64,000 nt of DNA from Larix kaempferi (Eukaryota; Streptophyta; Pinopsida; Pinales; Pinaceae), in NCBI GenBank assembly GCA_027924585.1, contig BSBM01000461.1, positions 8,078,001-8,142,000 of the forward strand, in the 5' to 3' direction. The notes beneath the pieces are model-generated. The model searched no databases. It was not told the origin of the DNA and saw nothing but the letters and a program-made list of their open reading frames with translations. A program made the translations under genes and the position numbers. How positions within the stretch are numbered: the first letter of the stretch is position 1; every line of letters begins with the position of its first letter. Shown piece by piece: positions 38,844 to 49,463 of this stretch.

Positions 38844-40836
38844 ATCCTCCATCCTTAGGAAGCAATGGTCTCCATTGCGTTAAATCCCTTATCATATGTC
38901 GAGCTGTGTGTCGAGTTGAGCTCTTGGTGTGACATTTGCTGAAGTGGAAAGATTGCCTTACTTTGACATCTTCAGAGGGTAGTAATTGTTGTTGATGGAT
39001 GCGCTGGAGCTGTTCAACAGTTTTGGTTGTTGTGGTATCCTTGGTGTGCACCAGTGTGGATGGTTTCTTTTTGGAGGGGCCCCTTGAATGCGTGGCCTTG
39101 CACTGTAGAGGTACCCGAATAGGCGATGCTGCACTAACTTTGTGTTTTTCTTGTTTCTGCTGAGTAGAAGGATAATCTGCAGAGGTTGTGGATGTCTCCG
39201 CGATCTGATGTTCACCTTTAGTGGCAATTGCGAATAGGGAAAATTTCCCAGTGTGGGAGATTATCTTTCTTCCCTGCTCGTTTGGGGTAGGTGCAACTAT
39301 CTCTGGTATCCGATAGAGTTGTCCTCCCAAAGTGACAATGACACTGCGAGGTCGTGATTCATATACAGCATGACGCTTCCACATATATGGTTGTCCTAAA
39401 AGAACATCACATACTTCAAGTGGGGCCACATCACACAATACCTCATCTTTGAAGGGCTTGATGCCATATGGCAGGCGACATTGGTGACTGACACGGATCC
39501 TTCGTCCTTGGCTTAGCCATCCAATGGTGTATGGTTGTGGGTGTGGCGTTATTGGTAGCTCCAATCTCTTGATGACTTCTTCTGAGATCAGGTTCTTCTG
39601 GCTGCCGCTGTCCACAACAAAGTGTAGGGGAATTCCCTTCACCCACATCTGTGAGTGGAAAAGGCGCTCCTCTGCCTCCGACTCTTCAGGCTCCTCTGGC
39701 TGAATCTGTGTGGTGGCAACAACGGCACTGGGTTCTGCATCAATGATCTGCTTCCCTTTTTGCGCGGCTGTGAAATTAGGTTCCGAGTCAGAATCGAAAC
39801 TGGGATCTGATTCTGAAGCTTTGATCTCAGCCACCAATGACTGTTTTGAGCGACAATCATCAGTGTTGTGCCAGGGGCTTTTGTGGAACTCGCACCACTT
39901 CCCGGTGTCCTTCTTTGTCTTTTCTTTACCCTTCTTCGCCTGTGGTTGGGACTGGTTTTCCTTTTCTTGCCCCGTGCTCTGCGAGCCAGAGTTTCCCTTG
40001 CCCTGCTTCTGCGCAGGTCCGAAGTCACGCTTGTTCTTTTGCTGAAATTTCTGCTCAATTTTGACAGCATATCGATAGGCGGATCCGAGTGAAGAGATTT
40101 CCAGGAAATCCATCTCTATTCGGATGTATCGGTGTAGGCCACTGCGATATTTCAGTACTAGGTGCCGCTCGGAGTCCTTGATACCCAGCTTTGTGCGCAA
40201 GGTATGAAATTTGTTGGTGTACTCCGACACCGTTTGGTCCCTCTCTTGATGCAGAATGGTCCATTTTGTGTACTGGTCATCATAGTTTCCAACAGGGTAA
40301 TATTGTTCTTTGACGGCATCTATAAAAGAGGCCCAAGTGGGATTGGAATATTCAAACAATCCAGACTCGTCTGACGAGTTTTGCTCACAATAAGTTTCCC
40401 ACCAATTTTTGACATGGGGGACGGCCTTAAGGAGCGCAAAGATGATCTTTTCCCTGTCGGAAAATTTGTGGACAGAGAAATACCCTTCTAGTAGATTCAA
40501 CCATTTATCTAGAGCATCGGCATCGATTTGGCCTTCAAATAAAGGGATATCAAAATTAACTTGTACCTTGAAGGGAGTCGTATCTCCGAAATGGCTGCTC
40601 GTTGAGGGTGCAATTGCCGCTGTTGGCATGCGTTGAAGGATTTGGGCGAAATTATCCATCATCTCGTTCCTCTGTCGCGCGAGGGCTTCCTCGAGCAACA
40701 ACTTGATAGGATCTACTGCTCCGTCGTTTCTCTTTTCTTCCGCCATAGGAGGCCGTTTGGGGCGGCGAGAGTGGTCTTCCCCAAGTGAAACTAGTTCGAG
40801 ACCCAACTCTCTGTATCCTGACCTCGTTGGGGACAT
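38638..40836 (-). CDS. Gag-protease polyprotein, unit 15, intact 732 aa
   Basis: Differences: D37N (shared with unit 13), G717A and N719D in the LTR-encoded tail. All catalytic and zinc-binding residues are present. Confidence 0.9.
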   Translation of the reverse strand: MSPTRSGYRELGLELVSLGEDHSRRPKRPPMAEEKRNDGAVDPIKLLLEEALARQRNEMMDNFAQILQRMPTAAIAPSTSSHFGDTTPFKVQVNFDIPLFEGQIDADALDKWLNLLEGYFSVHKFSDREKIIFALLKAVPHVKNWWETYCEQNSSDESGLFEYSNPTWASFIDAVKEQYYPVGNYDDQYTKWTILHQERDQTVSEYTNKFHTLRTKLGIKDSERHLVLKYRSGLHRYIRIEMDFLEISSLGSAYRYAVKIEQKFQQKNKRDFGPAQKQGKGNSGSQSTGQEKENQSQPQAKKGKEKTKKDTGKWCEFHKSPWHNTDDCRSKQSLVAEIKASESDPSFDSDSEPNFTAAQKGKQIIDAEPSAVVATTQIQPEEPEESEAEERLFHSQMWVKGIPLHFVVDSGSQKNLISEEVIKRLELPITPHPQPYTIGWLSQGRRIRVSHQCRLPYGIKPFKDEVLCDVAPLEVCDVLLGQPYMWKRHAVYESRPRSVIVTLGGQLYRIPEIVAPTPNEQGRKIISHTGKFSLFAIATKGEHQIAETSTTSADYPSTQQKQEKHKVSAASPIRVPLQCKATHSRGPSKKKPSTLVHTKDTTTTKTVEQLQRIHQQQLLPSEDVKVRQSFHFSKCHTKSSTRHTARHMIRDLTQWRPLLPKDGGLIQVDIGGGPPLPTGSKQSSGNFDKLLFLAVFRVLNFRSHFEALNDIFWRFGAPDGCPRHAFGPIRKL

Positions 40837-40877
40837 GCACCGAGAAACAATCAAAGAGCAGACCGCTCTGATACCAC

Positions 40878-41498
40878 TGATCCGGATTTATGTGGGAACG
40901 AAACAAAAGATAGCATATACAGAATCATATACATAGATATATTGCAAATAACACAGTGATACAGTAAACACATATTCTATTAAATAGCGGAAATAGAATA
41001 GACTGTAAAATACAATAGCTAGAATGGTGGTAGCTATCTCTGAGAAGAGATGTGGCCGCTATGCTCATTCGTGCCAAGATGAATACAAAGAGAGGCCGAA
41101 AGGGCCTATTTATCATAAGCATGAGGGAAAGAATCCCAAACATCCAAAAACCTAACCCTAGGAGATGAAGCGCCAAAAGTCATGTGGGCCCCGTTTGGGT
41201 AAGTTAGTACATCAACTTCCCGGGGTCGTAACTTTTGCATGCGATCTCCGTTTGGGGCGCTCGGTAGCCCGTTGGAAAGGTCTATCCGAGATTTACAACT
41301 TTCGATTGGGCCCAAATGCATGCCGATGGCAGCCATTTGGTGCCCCAAATCGCCAAAAAATGTCGTTTAGGGCCTCAAAATGGCTCCGGAAGTTCAGGAC
41401 CCGAAAAACTGCTAAAAATAGTAATTTATCAAAATTGCCAGAAGACTGTTTTGAGCCAGTTGGAAGAGGTGGGCCGCCACCGATATCCACCTGGATCA
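40878..41498 (-). repeat. LTR 16
   Basis: Variable-site states: t; ccg; t; c; g; tt; g. The t in the hairpin loop (site equivalent to 1501) is private to this copy. Confidence 0.85.
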
Positions 41499-43491
41499 AT
41501 CCTCCATCCTTAGGAAGCAATGGTCTCCATTGCGTTAAATCCCTTATCATATGTCGAGCTGTGTGTCGAGTTGAGCTCTTGGTGTGACATTTGCTGAAGT
41601 GGAAAGATTGCCTTACTTTGACATCTTCAGAGGGTAGTAATTGTTGTTGATGGATGCGCTGGAGCTGTTCAACAGTTTTGGTTGTTGTGGTATCCTTGGT
41701 GTGCACCAGTGTGGATGGTTTCTTTTTGGAGGGGCCCCTTGAATGCGTGGCCTTGCACTGTAGAGGTACCCGAATAGGCGATGCTGCACTAACTTTGTGT
41801 TTTTCTTGTTTCTGCTGAGTAGAAGGATAATCTGCAGAGGTTGTGGATGTCTCCGCGATCTGATGTTCACCTTTAGTGGCAATTGCGAATAGGGAAAATT
41901 TCCCAGTGTGGGAGATTATCTTTCTTCCCTGCTCGTTTGGGGTAGGTGCAACTATCTCTGGTATCCGATAGAGTTGTCCTCCCAAAGTGACAATGACACT
42001 GCGAGGTCGTGATTCATATACAGCATGACGCTTCCACATATATGGTTGTCCTAAAAGAACATCACATACTTCAAGTGGGGCCACATCACACAATACCTCA
42101 TCTTTGAAGGGCTTGATGCCATATGGCAGGCGACATTGGTGACTGACACGGATCCTTCGTCCTTGGCTTAGCCATCCAATGGTGTATGGTTGTGGGTGTG
42201 GCGTTATTGGTAGCTCCAATCTCTTGATGACTTCTTCTGAGATCAGGTTCTTCTGGCTGCCGCTGTCCACAACAAAGTGTAGGGGAATTCCCTTCACCCA
42301 CATCTGTGAGTGGAAAAGGCGCTCCTCTGCCTCCGACTCTTCAGGCTCCTCTGGCTGAATCTGTGTGGTGGCAACAACGGCACTGGGTTCTGCATCAATG
42401 ATCTGCTTCCCTTTTTGCGCGGCTGTGAAATTAGGTTCCGAGTCAGAATCGAAACTGGGATCTGATTCTGAAGCTTTGATCTCAGCCACCAATGACTGTT
42501 TTGAGCGACAATCATCAGTGTTGTGCCAGGGGCTTTTGTGGAACTCTCACCACTTCCCGGTGTCCTTCTTTGTCTTTTCTTTACCCTTCTTCGCCTGTGG
42601 TTGGGACTGGTTTTCCTTTTCTTGCCCCGTGCTCTGCGAGCCAGAGTTTCCCTTGCCCTGCTTCTGCGCAGGTCCGAAGTCACGCTTGTTCTTTTGCTGA
42701 AATTTCTGCTCAATTTTGACAGCATATCGATAGGCGGATCCGAGTGAAGAGATTTCCAGGAAATCCATCTCTATTCGGATGTATCGGTGTAGGCCACTGC
42801 GATATTTCAGTACTAGGTGCCGCTCGGAGTCCTTGATACCCAGCTTTGTGCGCAAGGTATGAAATTTGTTGGTGTACTCCGACACCGTTTGGTCCCTCTC
42901 TTGATGCAGAATGGTCCATTTTGTGTACTGGTCATCATAGTTTCCAACAGGGTAATATTGTTCTTTGACGGCATCTATAAAAGAGGCCCAAGTGGGATTG
43001 GAATATTCAAACAATCCAGACTCGTCTGACGAGTTTTGCTCACAATAAGTTTCCCACCAATTTTTGACATGGGGGACGGCCTTAAGGAGCGCAAAGATGA
43101 TCTTTTCCCTGTCGGAAAATTTGTGGACAGAGAAATACCCTTCTAGTAGATTCAACCATTTATCTAGAGCATCGGCATCGATTTGGCCTTCAAATAAAGG
43201 GATATCAAAATTAACTTGTACCTTGAAGGGAGTCGTATCTCCGAAATGGCTGCTCGTTGAGGGTGCAATTGCCGCTGTTGGCATGCGTTGAAGGATTTGG
43301 GCGAAATTATCCATCATCTCGTTCCTCTGTCGCGCGAGGGCTTCCTCGAGCAACAACTTGATAGGATCTACTGCTCCGTCGTCTCTCTTTTCTTCCGCCA
43401 TAGGAGGCCGTTTGGGGCGGCGAGAGTGGTCTTCCCCAAGTGAAACTAGTTCGAGACCCAACTCTCCGTATCCTGACCTCGTTGGGGACAT
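41293..43491 (-). pseudogene. Gag-protease, unit 16, broken by a stop in the zinc knuckle
   Basis: A TGC-to-TGA change (complement at 42547-42549) replaces C315, the first zinc ligand, and ends translation at 314 residues. The product would keep the capsid-like domain and basic linker but lose the knuckle and the protease. The remaining frame downstream is open to 41293. R9G near the N-terminus is private. As a gag-only product it could still assemble with others; this is inference. Confidence 0.9.
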
Positions 43492-43532
43492 GCACCGAGA
43501 AACAATCAAAGAGCAGACCGCTCTGATACCAC

Positions 43533-44153
43533 TGATCCGGATTTATGTGGGAACGAAACAAAAGATAGCATATACAGAATCATATACATAGATATATTGC
43601 AAATAACACAGTGATACAGTAAACACATATTCTATTAAATAGCGGAAATAGAATAGACTGTAAAATACAATAGCTAGAATGGTGGTAGCTATCTCTGAGA
43701 AGAGATGTGGCCGCTATGCTCATTCGTGCCAAGATGAATACAAAGAGAGGCCGAAAGGGCCTATTTATCATAAGCATGAGGGAAAGAATCCCAAACATCC
43801 AAAAACCTAACCCTAGGAGATGAAGCGCCAAAAGTCATGTGGGCCCCGTTTGGGTAAGTTAGTACATCAACTTCCCGGGGTCGTAACTTTTGCATGCGAT
43901 CTCCGTTTGGGGCGCTCGGTAGCCCATTGGAAAGGTCTATCCGAGATTTACAACTTTCGAATGGGCCCAAATGCATGCCGAAGGCAGCCATTTGGTCCCC
44001 CAAATCGCCAAAAAATGTCGTTTAGGGCCTCAAAATGGCTCCGGAAGTTCAGGACCCGAAAAACTGCTAAAAATAGTAATTTATCAAAATTGCCAGAAGA
44101 CTGTTTTGAGCCAGTTGGAAGAGGTGGGCCGCCACCGATATCCACCTGGATCA
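43533..44153 (-). repeat. LTR 17
   Basis: Variable-site states: a; ccg; a; c; g; tt; c, plus a base near 43926 (agcccattgg). Both are shared with LTR 19 and absent from LTR 18 between them. Confidence 0.85.
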
Positions 44154-46146
44154 ATCCTCCATCCTTAGGAAGCAATGGTCTCCATTGCGTTAAATCCCTT
44201 ATCATATGTCGAGCTGTGTGTCGAGTTGAGCTCTTGGTGTGACATTTGCTGAAGTGGAAAGATTGCCTTACTTTGACATCTTCAGAGGGTAGTAATTGTT
44301 GTTGATGGATGCGCTGGAGCTGTTCAACAGTTTTGGTTGTTGTGGTATCCTTGGTGTGCACCAGTGTGGATGGTTTCTTTTTGGAGGGGCCCCTTGAATG
44401 CGTGGCCTTGCACTGTAGAGGTACCCGAATAGGCGATGCTGCACTAACTTTGTGTTTTTCTTGTTTCTGCTGAGTAGAAGGATAATCTGCAGAGGTTGTG
44501 GATGTCTCCGCGATCTGATGTTCACCTTTAGTGGCAATTGCGAATAGGGAAAATTTCCCAGTGTGGGAGATTATCTTTCTTCCCTGCTCGTTTGGGGTAG
44601 GTGCAACTATCTCTGGTATCCGATAGAGTTGTCCTCCCAAAGTGACAATGACACTGCGAGGTCGTGATTCATATACAGCATGACGCTTCCACATATATGG
44701 TTGTCCTAAAAGAACATCACATACTTCAAGTGGGGCCACATCACACAATACCTCATCTTTGAAGGGCTTGATGCCATATGGCAGGCGACATTGGTGACTG
44801 ACACGGATCCTTCGTCCTTGGCTTAGCCATCCAATGGTGTATGGTTGTGGGTGTGGCGTTATTGGTAGCTCCAATCTCTTGATGACTTCTTCTGAGATCA
44901 GGTTCTTCTGGCTGCCGCTGTCCACAACAAAGTGTAGGGGAATTCCCTTCACCCACATCTGTGAGTGGAAAAGGCGCTCCTCTGCCTCCGACTCTTCAGG
45001 CTCCTCTGGCTGAATCTGTGTGGTGGCAACAACGGCACTGGGTTCTGCATCAATGATCTGCTTCCCTTTTTGCGCGGCTGTGAAATTAGGTTCCGAGTCA
45101 GAATCGAAACTGGGATCTGATTCTGAAGCTTTGATCTCAGCCACCAATGACTGTTTTGAGCGACAATCATCAGTGTTGTGCCAGGGGCTTTTGTGGAACT
45201 CGCACCACTTCCCGGTGTCCTTCTTTGTCTTTTCTTTACCCTTCTTCGCCTGTGGTTGGGACTGGTTTTCCTTTTCTTGCCCCGTGCTCTGCGAGCCAGA
45301 GTTTCCCTTGCCCTGCTTCTGCGCAGGTCCGAAGTCACGCTTGTTCTTTTGCTGAAATTTCTGCTCAATTTTGACAGCATATCGATAGGCGGATCCGAGT
45401 GAAGAGATTTCCAGGAAATCCATCTCTATTCGGATGTATCGGTGTAGGCCACTGCGATATTTCAGTACTAGGTGCCGCTCGGAGTCCTTGATACCCAGCT
45501 TTGTGCGCAAGGTATGAAATTTGTTGGTGTACTCCGACACCGTTTGGTCCCTCTCTTGATGCAGAATGGTCCATTTTGTGTACTGGTCATCATAGTTTCC
45601 AACAGGGTAATATTGTTCTTTGACGGCATCTATAAAAGAGGCCCAAGTGGGATTGGAATATTCAAACAATCCAGACTCGTCTGACGAGTTTTGCTCACAA
45701 TAAGTTTCCCACCAATTTTTGACATGGGGGACGGCCTTAAGGAGCGCAAAGATGATCTTTTCCCTGTCGGAAAATTTGTGGACAGAGAAATACCCTTCTA
45801 GTAGATTCAACCATTTATCTAGAGCATCGGCATCGATTTGGCCTTCAAATAAAGGGATATCAAAATTAACTTGTACCTTGAAGGGAGTCGTATCTCCGAA
45901 ATGGCTGCTCGTTGAGGGTGCAATTGCCGCTGTTGGCATGCGTTGAAGGATTTGGGCGAAATTATCCATCATCTCGTTCCTCTGTCGCGCGAGGGCTTCC
46001 TCGAGCAACAACTTGATAGGATCTACTGCTCCGTCGTCTCTCTTTTCTTCCGCCATAGGAGGCCGTTTGGGGCGGCGAGAGTGGTCTTCCCCAAGTGAAA
46101 CTAGTTCGAGACCCAACTCTCTGTATCCTGACCTCGTTGGGGACAT
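43948..46146 (-). CDS. Gag-protease polyprotein, unit 17, intact 732 aa
   Basis: This frame is consensus in all domains. Its protein matches unit 19 at every position compared, including the LTR-encoded tail (C721, L722, I729), while the intervening unit 18 has P722 and S729. Confidence 0.9.
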   Translation of the reverse strand: MSPTRSGYRELGLELVSLGEDHSRRPKRPPMAEEKRDDGAVDPIKLLLEEALARQRNEMMDNFAQILQRMPTAAIAPSTSSHFGDTTPFKVQVNFDIPLFEGQIDADALDKWLNLLEGYFSVHKFSDREKIIFALLKAVPHVKNWWETYCEQNSSDESGLFEYSNPTWASFIDAVKEQYYPVGNYDDQYTKWTILHQERDQTVSEYTNKFHTLRTKLGIKDSERHLVLKYRSGLHRYIRIEMDFLEISSLGSAYRYAVKIEQKFQQKNKRDFGPAQKQGKGNSGSQSTGQEKENQSQPQAKKGKEKTKKDTGKWCEFHKSPWHNTDDCRSKQSLVAEIKASESDPSFDSDSEPNFTAAQKGKQIIDAEPSAVVATTQIQPEEPEESEAEERLFHSQMWVKGIPLHFVVDSGSQKNLISEEVIKRLELPITPHPQPYTIGWLSQGRRIRVSHQCRLPYGIKPFKDEVLCDVAPLEVCDVLLGQPYMWKRHAVYESRPRSVIVTLGGQLYRIPEIVAPTPNEQGRKIISHTGKFSLFAIATKGEHQIAETSTTSADYPSTQQKQEKHKVSAASPIRVPLQCKATHSRGPSKKKPSTLVHTKDTTTTKTVEQLQRIHQQQLLPSEDVKVRQSFHFSKCHTKSSTRHTARHMIRDLTQWRPLLPKDGGLIQVDIGGGPPLPTGSKQSSGNFDKLLFLAVFRVLNFRSHFEALNDIFWRFGGPNGCLRHAFGPIRKL

Positions 46147-46187
46147 GCACCGAGAAACAATCAAAGAGCAGACCGCTCTGATACCAC

Positions 46188-46808
46188 TGATCCGGATTTA
46201 TGTGGGAACGAAACAAAAGATAGCATATACAGAATCATATACATAGATATATTGCAAATAACACAGTGATACAGTAAACACATATTCTATTAAATAGCGG
46301 AAATAGAATAGACTGTAAAATACAATAGCTAGAATGGTGGTAGCTATCTCTGAGAAGAGATGTGGCCGCTATGCTCATTCGTGCCAAGATGAATACAAAG
46401 AGAGGCCGAAAGGGCCTATTTATCATAAGCATGAGGGAAAGAATCCCAAACATCCAAAAACCTAACCCTAGGAGATGAAGCGCCAAAAGTCATGTGGGCC
46501 CCGTTTGGGTAAGTTAGTACATCAACTTCCCGGGGTCGTAACTTTTGCATGCGATCTCCGTTTGGGGCGCTCGGTAGCCCGTTGGAAAGGTCTATCCGAG
46601 ATTTACAACTTTCGACTGGGCCCAAATGCATGCCGAGGGCAACCATTTGGTCCCCCAAATCGCCAAAAAATGTCGTTTAGGGCCTCAAAATGGCTCCGGA
46701 AGTTCAGGACCCGAAAAACTGCTAAAAATAGTAATTTATCAAAATTGCCAGAAGACTGTTTTGAGCCAGTTGGAAGAGGTGGGCCGCCACCGATATCCAC
46801 CTGGATCA
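46188..46808 (-). repeat. LTR 18
   Basis: Variable-site states: c; ccg; g; c; a; tt; c. This combination is unique among the 24. Confidence 0.85.
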
Positions 46809-48801
46809 ATCCTCCATCCTTAGGAAGCAATGGTCTCCATTGCGTTAAATCCCTTATCATATGTCGAGCTGTGTGTCGAGTTGAGCTCTTGGTGTGACAT
46901 TTGCTGAAGTGGAAAGATTGCCTTACCTTGACATCTTCAGAGGGTAGTAATTGTTGTTGATGGATGCGCTGGAGCTGTTCAACAGTTTTGGTTGTTGTGG
47001 TATCCTTGGTATGCACCAGTGTGGATGGTTTCTTTTTGGAGGGGCCCCTTGAATGCGTGGCCTTGCACTGTAGAGGTACCCGAATAGGCGATGCTGCACT
47101 AACTTTGTGTTTTTCTTGTTTCTGCTGAGTAGAAGGATAATCTGCAGAGGTTGTGGATGTCTCCGCGATCTGATGTTCACCTTTAGTGGCAATTGCGAAT
47201 AGGGAAAATTTCCCAGTGTGGGAGATTATCTTTCTTCCCTGCTCGTTTGGGGTAGGTGCAACTATCTCTGGTATCCGATAGAGTTGTCCTCCCAAAGTGA
47301 CAATGACACTGCGAGGTCGTGATTCATATACAGCATGACGCTTCCACATATATGGTTGTCCTAAAAGAACATCACATACTTCAAGTGGGGCCACATCACA
47401 CAATACCTCATCTTTGAAGGGCTTGATGCCATATGGCAGGCGACATTGGTGACTGACACGGATCCTTCGTCCTTGGCTTAGCCATCCAATGGTGTATGGT
47501 TGTGGGTGTGGCGTTATTGGTAGCTCCAATCTCTTGATGACTTCTTCTGAGATCAGGTTCTTCTGGCTGCCGCTGTCCACAACAAAGTGTAGGGGAATTC
47601 CCTTCACCCACATCTGTGAGTGGAAAAGGCGCTCCTCTGCCTCCGACTCTTCAGGCTCCTCTGGCTGAATCTGTGTGGTGGCAACAACGGCACTGGGTTC
47701 TGCATCAATGATCTGCTTCCCTTTTTGCGCGGCTGTGAAATTAGGTTCCGAGTCAGAATCGAAACTGGGATCTGATTCTGAAGCTTTGATCTCAGCCACC
47801 AATGACTGTTTTGAGCGACAATCATCAGTGTTGTGCCAGGGGCTTTTGTGGAACTCGCACCACTTCCCGGTGTCCTTCTTTGTCTTTTCTTTACCCTTCT
47901 TCGCCTGTGGTTGGGACTGGTTTTCCTTTTCTTGCCCCGTGCTCTGCGAGCCAGAGTTTCCCTTGCCCTGCTTCTGCGCAGGTCCGAAGTCACGCTTGTT
48001 CTTTTGCTGAAATTTCTGCTCAATTTTGACAGCATATCGATAGGCGGATCCGAGTGAAGAGATTTCCAGGAAATCCATCTCTATTCGGATGTATCGGTGT
48101 AGGCCACTGCGATATTTCAGTACTAGGTGCCGCTCGGAGTCCTTGATACCCAGCTTTGTGCGCAAGGTATGAAATTTGTTGGTGTACTCCGACACCGTTT
48201 GGTCCCTCTCTTGATGCAGAATGGTCCATTTTGTGTACTGGTCATCATAGTTTCCAACAGGGTAATATTGTTCTTTGACGGCATCTATAAAAGAGGCCCA
48301 AGTGGGATTGGAATATTCAAACAATCCAGACTCGTCTGACGAGTTTTGCTCACAATAAGTTTCCCACCAATTTTTGACATGGGGGACGGCCTTAAGGAGC
48401 GCAAAGATGATCTTTTCCCTGTCGGAAAATTTGTGGACAGAGAAATACCCTTCTAGTAGATTCAACCATTTATCTAGAGCATCGGCATCGATTTGGCCTT
48501 CAAATAAAGGGATATCAAAATTAACTTGTACCTTGAAGGGAGTCGTATCTCCGAAATGGCTGCTCGTTGAGGGTGCAATTGCCGCTGTTGGCATGCGTTG
48601 AAGGATTTGGGCGAAATTATCCATCATCTCGTTCCTCTGTCGCGCGAGGGCTTCCTCGAGCAACAACTTGATAGGATCTACTGCTCCGTCGTCTCTCTTT
48701 TCTTCCGCCATAGGAGGCCGTTTGGGGCGGCGAGAGTGGTCTTCCCCAAGTGAAACTAGTTCGAGACCCAACTCTCTGTATCCTGACCTCGTTGGGGACA
48801 T
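46603..48801 (-). CDS. Gag-protease polyprotein, unit 18, intact 732 aa
   Basis: The protein is consensus. Two synonymous markers (cttacctt near 46926 and ggtatgcacc near 47010) are shared together only with units 3 and 5, at the far left of the window. This unit sits between the near-identical units 17 and 19. Confidence 0.9.
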   Translation of the reverse strand: MSPTRSGYRELGLELVSLGEDHSRRPKRPPMAEEKRDDGAVDPIKLLLEEALARQRNEMMDNFAQILQRMPTAAIAPSTSSHFGDTTPFKVQVNFDIPLFEGQIDADALDKWLNLLEGYFSVHKFSDREKIIFALLKAVPHVKNWWETYCEQNSSDESGLFEYSNPTWASFIDAVKEQYYPVGNYDDQYTKWTILHQERDQTVSEYTNKFHTLRTKLGIKDSERHLVLKYRSGLHRYIRIEMDFLEISSLGSAYRYAVKIEQKFQQKNKRDFGPAQKQGKGNSGSQSTGQEKENQSQPQAKKGKEKTKKDTGKWCEFHKSPWHNTDDCRSKQSLVAEIKASESDPSFDSDSEPNFTAAQKGKQIIDAEPSAVVATTQIQPEEPEESEAEERLFHSQMWVKGIPLHFVVDSGSQKNLISEEVIKRLELPITPHPQPYTIGWLSQGRRIRVSHQCRLPYGIKPFKDEVLCDVAPLEVCDVLLGQPYMWKRHAVYESRPRSVIVTLGGQLYRIPEIVAPTPNEQGRKIISHTGKFSLFAIATKGEHQIAETSTTSADYPSTQQKQEKHKVSAASPIRVPLQCKATHSRGPSKKKPSTLVHTKDTTTTKTVEQLQRIHQQQLLPSEDVKVRQSFHFSKCHTKSSTRHTARHMIRDLTQWRPLLPKDGGLIQVDIGGGPPLPTGSKQSSGNFDKLLFLAVFRVLNFRSHFEALNDIFWRFGGPNGCPRHAFGPSRKL

Positions 48802-48842
48802 GCACCGAGAAACAATCAAAGAGCAGACCGCTCTGATACCAC

Positions 48843-49463
48843 TGATCCGGATTTATGTGGGAACGAAACAAAAGATAGCATATACAGAATCATATACATA
48901 GATATATTGCAAATAACACAGTGATACAGTAAACACATATTCTATTAAATAGCGGAAATAGAATAGACTGTAAAATACAATAGCTAGAATGGTGGTAGCT
49001 ATCTCTGAGAAGAGATGTGGCCGCTATGCTCATTCGTGCCAAGATGAATACAAAGAGAGGCCGAAAGGGCCTATTTATCATAAGCATGAGGGAAAGAATC
49101 CCAAACATCCAAAAACCTAACCCTAGGAGATGAAGCGCCAAAAGTCATGTGGGCCCCGTTTGGGTAAGTTAGTACATCAACTTCCCGGGGTCGTAACTTT
49201 TGCATGCGATCTCCGTTTGGGGCGCTCGGTAGCCCATTGGAAAGGTCTATCCGAGATTTACAACTTTCGAATGGGCCCAAATGCATGCCGAAGGCAGCCA
49301 TTTGGTCCCCCAAATCGCCAAAAAATGTCGTTTAGGGCCTCAAAATGGCTCCGGAAGTTCAGGACCCGAAAAACTGCTAAAAATAGTAATTTATCAAAAT
49401 TGCCAGAAGACTGTTTTGAGCCAGTTGGAAGAGGTGGGCCGCCACCGATATCCACCTGGATCA
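48843..49463 (-). repeat. LTR 19
   Basis: Variable-site states match LTR 17: a; ccg; a; c; g; tt; c, with the same agcccattgg base near 49236. Confidence 0.85.
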
